Positions 17,287 through 24,678 of a DNA stretch of 64,000 bases are shown piece after piece (within the stretch, counting starts at the first letter, position 1; each line of letters begins with the position of its first letter). The notes below the pieces were generated by a model that did not search any database, was not told the origin of the DNA, and was given only the letters and a program-made list of their open reading frames with translations. The DNA is from Variovorax sp. MHTC-1. Lineage in GTDB: Bacteria > Pseudomonadota > Gammaproteobacteria > Burkholderiales > Burkholderiaceae_C. The DNA lies in NCBI RefSeq assembly GCF_003984645.1, contig NZ_RWKI01000003.1, positions 403,982 through 467,981 on the forward strand, written 5' to 3'. The position numbers and the translations under genes were made by a program.

Positions 17287-18293
17287 GGCCGTGCGATGCC
17301 GAGCGTCTCGGGCGAGACCTTGGCCTTGCCGCTGTCGAACAACAGCCAGGCGTTGGCCTGTATGGCCGGCATCACGGCCGTCTGCGCCTCGGCGCCGTAG
17401 AGCGGCGCGAACAGTGCGCCGCGGCTGGTGGCGTATTTCTTCAGCGTCTCGCTCTTGGCGATGTTGTCGACCCAGATCTTCTCGACCGTCTTCACCACCT
17501 CGTCGGGCACGCCCTTGGGAATGAAGATGCCGAAATAGTTGGTCGGCGCCTTGAAGCCGGGCAGCGTCTTCGAGAGCGGCTCGATGGTGCCGAAGCCCTC
17601 CAGCTCCAATGCCTTGTCGCTCACCGTGGCCAGCGGCCGGATGCGCTTGCCGCGAATCATGTCGGCCTGCTCGACCGCGAGCTGCGTCGTTACCTCGGTC
17701 TCGCCGGCCACCGTGGCCACCACCGCCGGGTTGCCGCCGTCATAGGTTACGTGCCGGTACTTGACGCCGGTGCTCTTCGCGATGAGCTCCATCGCGTTGT
17801 GGCCGGCCGAGGTCACGCCCGCCGTGGCCACGCTGATCTGGCCGGGCTTGGCCTTCATGGCGTCCAGCAGGTCCTTGGCGCTCTTGTACGGTGCGGCGGC
17901 GTTCACGCCGATGACTTGCACGTTGGCGACGTTGAGGAACAGGTGCCAGTCGGCGATCTTGGTCTTGAGCATGCCCAGCGTTTCGTAGGAGCCCAGGTCC
18001 TGCGCCGCGCCGGCGGTCCAGGTGTAGCCGTCCTTGGCCGCATCGAGCGCGCTCTTGCTGCCGATCGAGCCCGAGGCGCCGGGCTGGTTGACGATCACCA
18101 CCTTCTGGCCCAGCGTCTTCTCGATCTCCGCCGCGGTGACGCGGGTCACCTGGTCGGTGGAGCCGCCGGCGGCCCAGGGGACGATGATGGTGATGGGCCG
18201 CTCGGGCTTCCACTGCTGGGCCAGGGCGGATCCGCCGATCGCGGCGAGTGCCGCGGCAATGGCGATGCTTCGGATCAAGGTGCGCTTCTGCAT
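17283..18293 (-). CDS. Tripartite tricarboxylate transporter substrate-binding protein (TctC family)
   Basis: A periplasmic binding protein of 336 residues from ATG 18293. A Sec signal peptide runs MQKRTLIRSIAIAAALAAIGGSALAQ, with cleavage after ALA. The mature part starts with the family signature PERPITIIVPWAAGGSTDQVTR and has VIVNQPGASGSIGS. It lies directly before tctB and tctA with a GTGA overlap, so it is the cognate receptor of this transporter. The strand-open extension upstream of 18293 is a shadow of the neighbouring gene. Ligand unknown. Confidence 0.93.
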   Translation of the reverse strand: MQKRTLIRSIAIAAALAAIGGSALAQQWKPERPITIIVPWAAGGSTDQVTRVTAAEIEKTLGQKVVIVNQPGASGSIGSKSALDAAKDGYTWTAGAAQDLGSYETLGMLKTKIADWHLFLNVANVQVIGVNAAAPYKSAKDLLDAMKAKPGQISVATAGVTSAGHNAMELIAKSTGVKYRHVTYDGGNPAVVATVAGETEVTTQLAVEQADMIRGKRIRPLATVSDKALELEGFGTIEPLSKTLPGFKAPTNYFGIFIPKGVPDEVVKTVEKIWVDNIAKSETLKKYATSRGALFAPLYGAEAQTAVMPAIQANAWLLFDSGKAKVSPETLGIARP

Positions 18294-18358
18294 GGTGTCT
18301 CCTGGTGATGAGTTGAACTGGGGAAACGGGATGCGAAAACCTTTGAAAGCGAAGCGGC

Positions 18359-19426
18359 TCAACTCAGCCAGCGCTTCAGATGTTCGGCGACGAAGCCATC
18401 GTCGTGCAGATCGGGGTAGGCGTCGTGCACGCGCGTGAGCTCGGCCGCCTGGCCCGGGCTCAGGCCTTCGAGCGGATCGAGGCACCAGGTGCCGGCCAGC
18501 AGGCCCTGGCGCCGGAGCACCTCGTGGCAGCCGGCGATGCAGCCGCGGAAATCGTTGGCGACGTCGAACAGGGCGGCATTGCAATCGGTCACCTGCGCAT
18601 CGAGCGTCAGCAACTCCGTGGGCACCGATGCGGCCGAAGCGATGTCGTGGATGCGCGCGAGCAGTTGCACTGCGCGGCGCGTGCCCACGCTCCAGTGCCC
18701 GAGCAGGCCGCCCTTGATGCGCACCGCCACTTCCTTGCCGTCGCGCATGAAGCGGTAGGGCGTGAGCAGGTCCAGCACGATGTGGTCGTCGTTGCCGGTG
18801 TAGAGCATGACGCGCGCCTCGGCGCCGGCCTCGACCACGCCGCGCAGCACGTCCAGCGTGCGGTAGCGGTCGAAGGGCGCCATCTTGATCGCCACCACGT
18901 TGTCGATCGCGGCGAAGCGGCGCCAGAAGCCGACGGGCAGAGGGATGCCGCCCACCGCGGGCTGCAGGTAGAAGCCGACCAGCGGCATCACATCGGCGAT
19001 GGCTCGGCAATGATCGATGAGCGCGTCTTCGCTCGCGCCCTTCATCGCGGCGAGGCTCAGCAGGCCTGCGTGGTAGCCCAATGTGCACGCGGTCGCGGCT
19101 TCAGCCTTGGCTTGCGCGGTCGAGCCCGCCAGGCCCGCAATCATGAAGAGCGGGCGATTGCCGTCCAGAGGCTCCCAGGTCAGCGCTTCCTGCATCGCGA
19201 GCTCGAGCACCGGCTCGTACAGGCCTGCCTCGCGGATCGTGAACTGCGTCGAATGCACGCCGACGGCCAGGCCGCCGGCGCCGGAATCGAGGTAGTAGCG
19301 GCTCATCGCGCGCTGGCGGCGTTCGTCGACTTTGCGGTTGGCGTCGAGCGCGAGCAGGTGCGCGGGAATCACCGCGCCGCGCTTCAGCAGCGCGAGCGAG
19401 GCCGGTGGGATTTCCGAGTAGTGCAT
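18359..19426 (-). CDS. Dihydrodipicolinate synthase-family (class I aldolase-like) protein
   Basis: A 355-residue TIM-barrel enzyme of the DHDPS/N-acetylneuraminate-lyase group, somewhat longer than the usual 300. The conserved region GGLAVGVHSTQFTIREAGLYEP replaces the GTTGE block. A probable Schiff-base lysine lies in NVVAIKMAPFDRYRT (about 181-195), and the substrate-loop Tyr equivalent is in LVGFYLQPAVGGIPLP. It probably cleaves or dehydrates a 2-keto-3-deoxy sugar acid, in keeping with the nearby enolase-superfamily dehydratase candidate. It starts one base after the stop of the preceding epimerase gene. Confidence 0.85.
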   Translation of the reverse strand: MHYSEIPPASLALLKRGAVIPAHLLALDANRKVDERRQRAMSRYYLDSGAGGLAVGVHSTQFTIREAGLYEPVLELAMQEALTWEPLDGNRPLFMIAGLAGSTAQAKAEAATACTLGYHAGLLSLAAMKGASEDALIDHCRAIADVMPLVGFYLQPAVGGIPLPVGFWRRFAAIDNVVAIKMAPFDRYRTLDVLRGVVEAGAEARVMLYTGNDDHIVLDLLTPYRFMRDGKEVAVRIKGGLLGHWSVGTRRAVQLLARIHDIASAASVPTELLTLDAQVTDCNAALFDVANDFRGCIAGCHEVLRRQGLLAGTWCLDPLEGLSPGQAAELTRVHDAYPDLHDDGFVAEHLKRWLS

Positions 19427-19427
19427 G

Positions 19428-20450
19428 TCAGTACTTGCCGTCGCGCGCTTCGAAATGGGTCGGCTTGCCGAGGCTCGTCATTCCACGGCGCGTCCAGTCG
19501 GCGGTCCAGTCCAGCATGCGCGCCAGTGCGACCTGCGGCGGCCCGAAGAGCTCGAAGGCGCGGCGGCAGTCGATCAGCCAGGCGGTGCCGGCCTCGCGGC
19601 CGGTGAAGATCGCTTCGACGCCGAGACGCTGCGCCAGCCCTTGCGCCGCTTCGCGAATCGAGATGGGCGGCCCGCTCAGGTTGAGCGGCGAGGTCGGCGT
19701 GTCGCAGTGCGCCAGCGTGCGCAGCGTCCAGTCGTTGGCCTCGCCCTGCCAGATGATGTTGGCATGGCCCATCGTCAGATCGATCGGCTCGCGCGCGACG
19801 AGTTTCTGCGCCAGATCGTGCAGCACGCCGTAGCGCATATCGATCGCATAGGAAAGCCGGATCAACCGCCCCGCGGTGCCATGCAGGTGCGAGAAGTGCT
19901 GGAACATGCGTTCGCGTGCGACGCAGGAGTTCGCGTACTCGCCGGGCGGCGGCGTCGGCGGCACGTCTTCGCGCGCGCCCGGCCCGCGCACCTCGGCGAA
20001 GGGGTACACGCAGGCGGTCGAGAAGGCCACGATGCGCGAATTGCGCCAACGCTCCGCCACCAGTGCGGGCACGTGGGCGTTCATCGCCCAGGTCAGCCAT
20101 TCGCTGCCGGAGGAACCGAACTTGCGCCCGGCCATGAAGACCACATTGGGGGCGTCGGGCAGGGCCGCCAGCGCCTCGCGCGAGAGCAGGTCGGCTTCGA
20201 CGCACTCGACGCCGTGGCCTTCGAGCCGCCCGCGCAGGCCGGGCTCGGAGAAGCGCGCCACGCCGGTCACGCGGCGGCCCGGCGTCGCCCGCTGGGCCAT
20301 GCGGGCCAGCGTGGGGCCCATCTTGCCGCCGACGCCCAGCACCAGGATGTCGCCCTCCACCTTCTGCAGCGTCTGCATAAGCGCCGCGGAAGGTTGCGAC
20401 ATCAGGTCCTCGAGCTGTTCGAGGTCTTCGAAGCGGTCGGGCAATGGCAT
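19428..20450 (-). CDS. NAD-dependent epimerase/dehydratase-family protein with atypical YxxxC motif
   Basis: An extended short-chain dehydrogenase of 340 residues. The nucleotide-binding motif is ILVLGVGGKMGPTLARMA (about 35-52) and the acidic VECVEADLLS follows. At the catalytic site the expected YxxxK reads YANSC, so the conserved lysine appears to be replaced by cysteine; FSTACVYPF supplies the Ser/Thr. The enzyme may therefore have altered chemistry or none. It sits tightly between the DUF993 gene (27 bases) and the DHDPS-like gene (1 base) in the catabolic operon. Confidence 0.85.
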   Translation of the reverse strand: MPLPDRFEDLEQLEDLMSQPSAALMQTLQKVEGDILVLGVGGKMGPTLARMAQRATPGRRVTGVARFSEPGLRGRLEGHGVECVEADLLSREALAALPDAPNVVFMAGRKFGSSGSEWLTWAMNAHVPALVAERWRNSRIVAFSTACVYPFAEVRGPGAREDVPPTPPPGEYANSCVARERMFQHFSHLHGTAGRLIRLSYAIDMRYGVLHDLAQKLVAREPIDLTMGHANIIWQGEANDWTLRTLAHCDTPTSPLNLSGPPISIREAAQGLAQRLGVEAIFTGREAGTAWLIDCRRAFELFGPPQVALARMLDWTADWTRRGMTSLGKPTHFEARDGKY

Positions 20451-20477
20451 GGTGGCGATCCCCGTGTGGCGTGTGGA

Positions 20478-21665
20478 TCAGCCGTCGACGCCGTGCATCG
20501 CGAGCAGCGTTTTCATGCGCGACACGGCCAGCTCCGGCTGCTCCAGCAGGTTGGCCGCATCTGCAAGCCGGAACAGCTCGGCGAAGTGCGGCAGCGAGCG
20601 CGTGCTCTGCTGGCCGCCGACCATCGCGAAGTGCTTCTGGTGGCCGTTGAGCCAGGCCATGAACACCACGCCGGTCTTGTAGAAGCGCGTGGGCGCCGCG
20701 AAGATGTGGCGCGACAGCGGCACCGTGGGGCCGAGGATCGCGTGGAACTTCTCGGTATTGCCCTGCGCCAGTTCGCCCAGCGCGGCGCTCGCCGCCGGCG
20801 CGATGGCATCGAAGATGCCCAGCAGCGCATCGCTCTTCCCGTGCGTGGGCTCGCTGCCGAATCCGTCGCCGGCGATCAGCTCGGCGTAGTTGAAGTCGTC
20901 GCCGGTGTACATGCGCACACCCGCCGGCAGGCGGCGTCGCATCGCGATCTCCTTGTCCTTGTCGAGCAGCGAGATCTTGATGCCGTCCACCTTGTGCGGA
21001 TGGGCCGCGATGATGGCGAGCGCGGTGTCCATCGCCGCGTCGACATTCTTGGTGCCCCAATAGCCTGCCAGCGCGGGATCGAACATGTCGCCGAGCCAGT
21101 GCAGCACCACCGGCTGTTTCGCCTGCGAGAGGATGCGGTCGTAGACCCGCTCGTAGTCGGCCGGGCTCTTGGCGACATGGGCCAGCGCGCGGCTGGCCAT
21201 CACGATCAGCTTGCCGCCGAGCGACTCGATGGCTTCCATCTGCTCTTCGTAGGCGTGGATCACATCGTCGACGTTTTTCACGTCGATCAGGCTCAGGTGG
21301 TCGGTGCCGCAGCCGGAGGCGACGAGCGCACCCGGCACGTCCTTCGCCGCGTCGAGCGAGCGGCGGATCAGCTCCAGGGACGTCGGCCAATCCAGGCCCA
21401 TGCCGCGCTGCGCGGTGTCCATGGCCTCGGCCACGCCCAGGCCCAGCGACCACAGATGGCGGCGATAGGCAATGGTGGCGTCCCAGTCGACGGCGCATTC
21501 GAGCCAGGGGTCGATGGCGGCGAGCGGATCCGCCACGACGTGCGCGGCCGAGTAGGCGATGCGGTCGAACTTGACGCCCGCAGGCGGCTTGACCGGCGTC
21601 GTGCCGCGCAGCGTGTACGGCGCGAGCGCACCCGCTGCAGTCGGAAGAGTCAGGGAGAGAGCCAT
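20478..21665 (-). CDS. DUF993-family protein (uncharacterised, probable TIM barrel)
   Basis: A 395-residue protein matching the DUF993 family. Recognisable blocks are GMGLDWPTSLELIRRSLDAA, GALVASGCGTDHLSLIDVK, LGGKLIVMASRALAHVAKSPADY, PVVLHWLGDMFDPALAGYWG and KVDGIKISLLDKDKEIAMRRRLP. The order of segments and the VDGIKISLLDK lysine suggest a class I aldolase-like barrel related to DHDPS, but the function is undescribed as far as I know. It is 10 bases downstream of the Gfo/Idh/MocA gene, in a dense operon with DHDPS, epimerase and TTT genes, which points to sugar or cyclitol catabolism. Confidence 0.85.
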   Translation of the reverse strand: MALSLTLPTAAGALAPYTLRGTTPVKPPAGVKFDRIAYSAAHVVADPLAAIDPWLECAVDWDATIAYRRHLWSLGLGVAEAMDTAQRGMGLDWPTSLELIRRSLDAAKDVPGALVASGCGTDHLSLIDVKNVDDVIHAYEEQMEAIESLGGKLIVMASRALAHVAKSPADYERVYDRILSQAKQPVVLHWLGDMFDPALAGYWGTKNVDAAMDTALAIIAAHPHKVDGIKISLLDKDKEIAMRRRLPAGVRMYTGDDFNYAELIAGDGFGSEPTHGKSDALLGIFDAIAPAASAALGELAQGNTEKFHAILGPTVPLSRHIFAAPTRFYKTGVVFMAWLNGHQKHFAMVGGQQSTRSLPHFAELFRLADAANLLEQPELAVSRMKTLLAMHGVDG

Positions 21666-21675
21666 CGGTCGATCC

Positions 21676-22839
21676 TCAGATCTTCAGCGCCGGCACGTCG
21701 ATCCAGCGCCGGTCCTTCCAGGATTCGAGCGCGGCCTCCACCAGCTGCACGCCCTTGGCGCCTTCGGGCAGCGTCCACTTGTAGGGCGCGTTTTCCACCA
21801 CGTGGCGGATGAAGTGCTCCCACTGGATCTTGAATCCGTTGTCGTAGGGCTGCGAATCGGGGATTTCCTGCCACTGGTCGAAGAAGTTCATGGTCTGCTT
21901 CTCGTCCGGGTTCCAGATCGGGCGCGGCGTGGCCACGCGCGACTGGGCGCGGCAGGAAGACAGGCCCGCCACGGCCGAACCGTCGGTGCCGTCGACGTGG
22001 AAGGTCACGAGGTCGTCGCGGCGCACGCGCGTGGCCCAGCTCATGTTGAGCTGCGCGATCACCGGTTCGCCGCTGTGGCCGCGCAGCTCGCAGGTGGCGT
22101 AGGCGGCGTCGTCGGCGGTGGCTTCGTAAGGCTTGCCGTCCTCGTCCCAGCGCTTGGGGATGTGCGTGGCACCGAGGCACGAGACCGACTGCACCTCGCC
22201 GAACAGGTTGTCGAGCACATAGCGCCAGTGGCACATCATGTCCAGGATCATGCCGCCGCCGTCTTCCTTGCGGTAGTTCCACGAGGGGCGCTGGATCGGC
22301 TGCAGGTCACCCTCGAACACCCAGTAGCCGAACTCCAGGCGCACCGAGAGCATGCGGCCGAAGAAGCCGGCGCGGCGCAGCATGTCGAGCTTGCGCAGGC
22401 CGGGGAGGAAGAGCTTGTCCTGCACCGCGCCGTGCTTGAGGCCCGAGCCTTCCGCCAGGCGTGCGATCTCCACTGCCTCGTTGAGGTTGGTCGCGATCGG
22501 CTTCTCGCAGTACACGTGCTTGCCGGCGCGGATCGCCTTGGCCAGCAGGGTGGGGCGCATTTGCGTAGTACCGGCGTCGAAGAAGATCGTGTCGTCCTTG
22601 TTCTCCAGCGCGCGATCGAGGTCGGTGCCCCAGCGCTGGATGCCGTGCGCCTTGGCCAGCGCCTCGATCTTCTCGGCGTTGCGGCCGATGAGGATCGGGT
22701 CGGGCATGACCTTGTCGCCGTTGGAGAGCGTGACGCCGCCCTGGGCGCGGATCGCGACGATCGAACGGATCAGGTGCTGGTTCATGCCCATGCGTCCGGT
22801 GACGCCGTGCATGATGATTCCGAGTCGTTGCTGTGCCAT
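21676..22839 (-). CDS. Gfo/Idh/MocA-family oxidoreductase
   Basis: NAD(P)-dependent sugar or inositol dehydrogenase homologue of 387 residues. The Rossmann start is LGIIMHGVTGRMGMNQHLIRSI, with the lysine motif CEKPIATNLNEAVEIARLAEG (about 133-153). The C-terminal domain has GGGMILDMMCHWRYVLDNLFG, a common active-site helix in this family. It is the second gene of the run, after the first TctC gene, and probably oxidises or reduces the imported compound at a ring hydroxyl or keto group. Confidence 0.9.
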   Translation of the reverse strand: MAQQRLGIIMHGVTGRMGMNQHLIRSIVAIRAQGGVTLSNGDKVMPDPILIGRNAEKIEALAKAHGIQRWGTDLDRALENKDDTIFFDAGTTQMRPTLLAKAIRAGKHVYCEKPIATNLNEAVEIARLAEGSGLKHGAVQDKLFLPGLRKLDMLRRAGFFGRMLSVRLEFGYWVFEGDLQPIQRPSWNYRKEDGGGMILDMMCHWRYVLDNLFGEVQSVSCLGATHIPKRWDEDGKPYEATADDAAYATCELRGHSGEPVIAQLNMSWATRVRRDDLVTFHVDGTDGSAVAGLSSCRAQSRVATPRPIWNPDEKQTMNFFDQWQEIPDSQPYDNGFKIQWEHFIRHVVENAPYKWTLPEGAKGVQLVEAALESWKDRRWIDVPALKI

Positions 22840-22863
22840 GTATGTATTTCCTTCCTTGAGTCT

Positions 22864-23838
22864 TTACTGCGTCGGCGTGAGGCCTGCGGCCTTCACGAGC
22901 TTGGCGTTGCTGGCGATTTCTTCCTTGATGTAGGCATCGAACTGCTCGGGCTTGAGCGTCCAGGCGTCAGCGCCGAGTTTCAGGAAGCGTTCCTTGACCT
23001 CCGGGCTGGCGAGCGCCTTCGCGACCTCGTCGTGCAGCCGGATCACGATGTCGCGCGGCGTCTTGGCGGGCGCCATCATTCCGATCCAGAAATTGAACTC
23101 GGAGCCGGGCACGCCGGCCTCGGTCGTGGTCGGCACGTCGGGCAGCGCCGCCGCGCGCTTGGGCGAGCCCACGGCCAGCGCGAGCAGTTGGCCGTCCTTG
23201 ATCTGTCCGATGACCGGCGCGATCGGCGAGAAGTAATAGTCGACGCGGCCGGCCAGCACTTCGGTCACGGCTTCGGCCGAGCCCTTGAACGGGATGTTGG
23301 TGGCATCGATGTTGGCGGCCAGCTTGAACTTCTCCGCGTTCAAGTGCGTGGCGCTGCCTTGGCCGGCCGACGCGAAGTTGATGCTGCCGGGCTTGGCCTT
23401 GGCCGCCGCGATCAGGTCCTTCAGCGTCTTGATGTTCTTCGAGGGCGAGATCACCAGCGCGTTCGGCAGCGAGGCGATCGGCGTGACGCCGGCGAAGTCG
23501 CTCATCGTGTCGAAGGGCAGCTTGGCGAAGGTCGAGGGGCTGACCGTGTGCGAGGACGAGTGGATCATGATCGTGTAGCCGTCCGGCGCTGCCGTGGCCA
23601 CGGCCTGCTGGCCGATGGTGCCGCTGGCGCCGCCGCGGTTGTCGATCACCAGGGTCTGGCCCATGCTGGCTCCCATCTTGTCGGCGATGGCGCGCGCAAT
23701 GATGTCGGTGGTGCTGCCGGCCGCGAAGGGCACGATCACGCGGATCGGCTTGTTGGGATAGGCGCCTTGCGCCGCAGCGCCGAGCGAGGTGCTGAGCGCC
23801 AGCGCGGCGATGAGGGCGGTGCGTCGGGTCGTGGGCAT
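22864..23838 (-). CDS. Tripartite tricarboxylate transporter substrate-binding protein (TctC family), promoter-proximal
   Basis: A periplasmic receptor of 324 residues from ATG 23838, preceded by an AGGAGAC-type RBS. A signal peptide runs MPTTRRTALIAALALSTSLG with AAAQG near the cleavage site. Family blocks are NKPIRVIVPFAAGSTTDIIAR, LVIDNRGGASGTIGQQAVA and SVGSPKR-type lobes. It is the first gene of the eleven-gene operon, and a palindromic site lies 20 bases upstream. A second TctC (17283-18293) sits next to tctBA, so this one may serve the same permease with another ligand or act as an orphan receptor. Confidence 0.92.
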   Translation of the reverse strand: MPTTRRTALIAALALSTSLGAAAQGAYPNKPIRVIVPFAAGSTTDIIARAIADKMGASMGQTLVIDNRGGASGTIGQQAVATAAPDGYTIMIHSSSHTVSPSTFAKLPFDTMSDFAGVTPIASLPNALVISPSKNIKTLKDLIAAAKAKPGSINFASAGQGSATHLNAEKFKLAANIDATNIPFKGSAEAVTEVLAGRVDYYFSPIAPVIGQIKDGQLLALAVGSPKRAAALPDVPTTTEAGVPGSEFNFWIGMMAPAKTPRDIVIRLHDEVAKALASPEVKERFLKLGADAWTLKPEQFDAYIKEEIASNAKLVKAAGLTPTQ

Positions 23839-23857
23839 GGGGAGTCTCCTTGTGTGC

Positions 23858-23877
23858 AATTCACCAAAAAGTGAATT
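23858..23877. promoter_or_regulatory. Palindromic operator candidate before the TTT/catabolic operon
   Basis: AATTCAC-CAAAAA-GTGAATT, a perfect 7-base inverted repeat 20 bases upstream of the first tctC. A similar sequence lies before the adjacent TetR gene, so this is a likely TetR-family binding site. It sits in an AT-rich stretch with promoter-like character. Confidence 0.6.
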
Positions 23878-23937
23878 AGAGATTCTAAAAAGCCATGCGC
23901 CGGCCCGTCAACGGCCGAACCCTAGGAGATACCCGTA

Positions 23938-24585
23938 TCAGCGCAGCACGTAGCCCAGCACCAGGTCGGTCATGTGCGACAGCCGCTGCGCCATGGCCTT
24001 GGGCGCGCGCAGGTCGCGGCCGAAGACGGCCGACAGCGTGTCGTTGTTCGAGAGATAGAAGTAGCAGAGCGAGGCGATGGAAATGTAGAGCTGCACCGGG
24101 TCGACGCCGGCGCGGAAGAGGTTGTCCCTGCGGCCGCGCTCGAGCACCGTGTCGAGCAGCTGAACCAGCGGCGAGTTCATTTCCTGGATGCGGTCGGAGC
24201 GCTTGAGATGGGTCGCGCGGTGCAGGTTTTCGCTGTTGAGCAGCGTGATGAACTCGGGGTGGTCGAGGTAGTAGTGCCAGGTGAAGGAGATCAATCGCCG
24301 GATCGCTTCGACCGGCTCGATCTCGTCGAGGTGGAGCATCTGCTCTGCCTCGCGGATGTCGGCATATGTGCGTTCGAGCACGGCTAGGAACAAGTCGTCC
24401 TTGCTGCCGAAGTAGTAGTAGATCAGGCGCTTGTTGAGCCCGGCGCGCGCCGCGATGCTGTCCATGCGCGCACCGGCGAGGCCGCGCTGCGCGAACTCGT
24501 CCCGCGCCGAGGCCAGGATCGCGAGTTGCGAGCGATCCGCGTCGCGCGAGCGCGGTTCTGCGGACGCAGGGAGTGGGGCTTTCAT
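23938..24585 (-). CDS. TetR/AcrR-family transcriptional regulator
   Basis: A 215-residue regulator. The N-terminal HTH is ILASARDEFAQRGLAGARMDSIAARAGLNKRLIYYYFGSKDDLF (about 22-66), with the typical YYYFGSKDDL recognition end. The helical C-terminal ligand domain contains SFTWHYYLDHPEFITLLNSEN, resembling the TetR_C_18-like (YfeR/RutR-type) group. It is placed between the catabolic operon and the divergent TPP-enzyme gene. Similar palindromes lie upstream of the operon and of this gene, so it probably represses both and itself. Confidence 0.88.
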   Translation of the reverse strand: MKAPLPASAEPRSRDADRSQLAILASARDEFAQRGLAGARMDSIAARAGLNKRLIYYYFGSKDDLFLAVLERTYADIREAEQMLHLDEIEPVEAIRRLISFTWHYYLDHPEFITLLNSENLHRATHLKRSDRIQEMNSPLVQLLDTVLERGRRDNLFRAGVDPVQLYISIASLCYFYLSNNDTLSAVFGRDLRAPKAMAQRLSHMTDLVLGYVLR

Positions 24586-24591
24586 GAACGG

Positions 24592-24612
24592 AATTTAACC
24601 AGTTGGTGAATT
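24592..24612. promoter_or_regulatory. Second TetR-operator-like palindrome between tetR and the TPP-enzyme gene
   Basis: AATTTAACCAGTTGGTGAATT, an imperfect inverted repeat whose right half matches the site at 23858-23877 (GTGAATT). It lies 7 bases upstream of the TetR start and 67 bases upstream of the divergent TPP-enzyme start, so one site could control both directions. Confidence 0.55.
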
Positions 24613-24678
24613 AAGACAAGGGATTTCGGTGCACGCAGATAATCCGCGCACCGATATTGCAACAGAGGCATCACGTCC

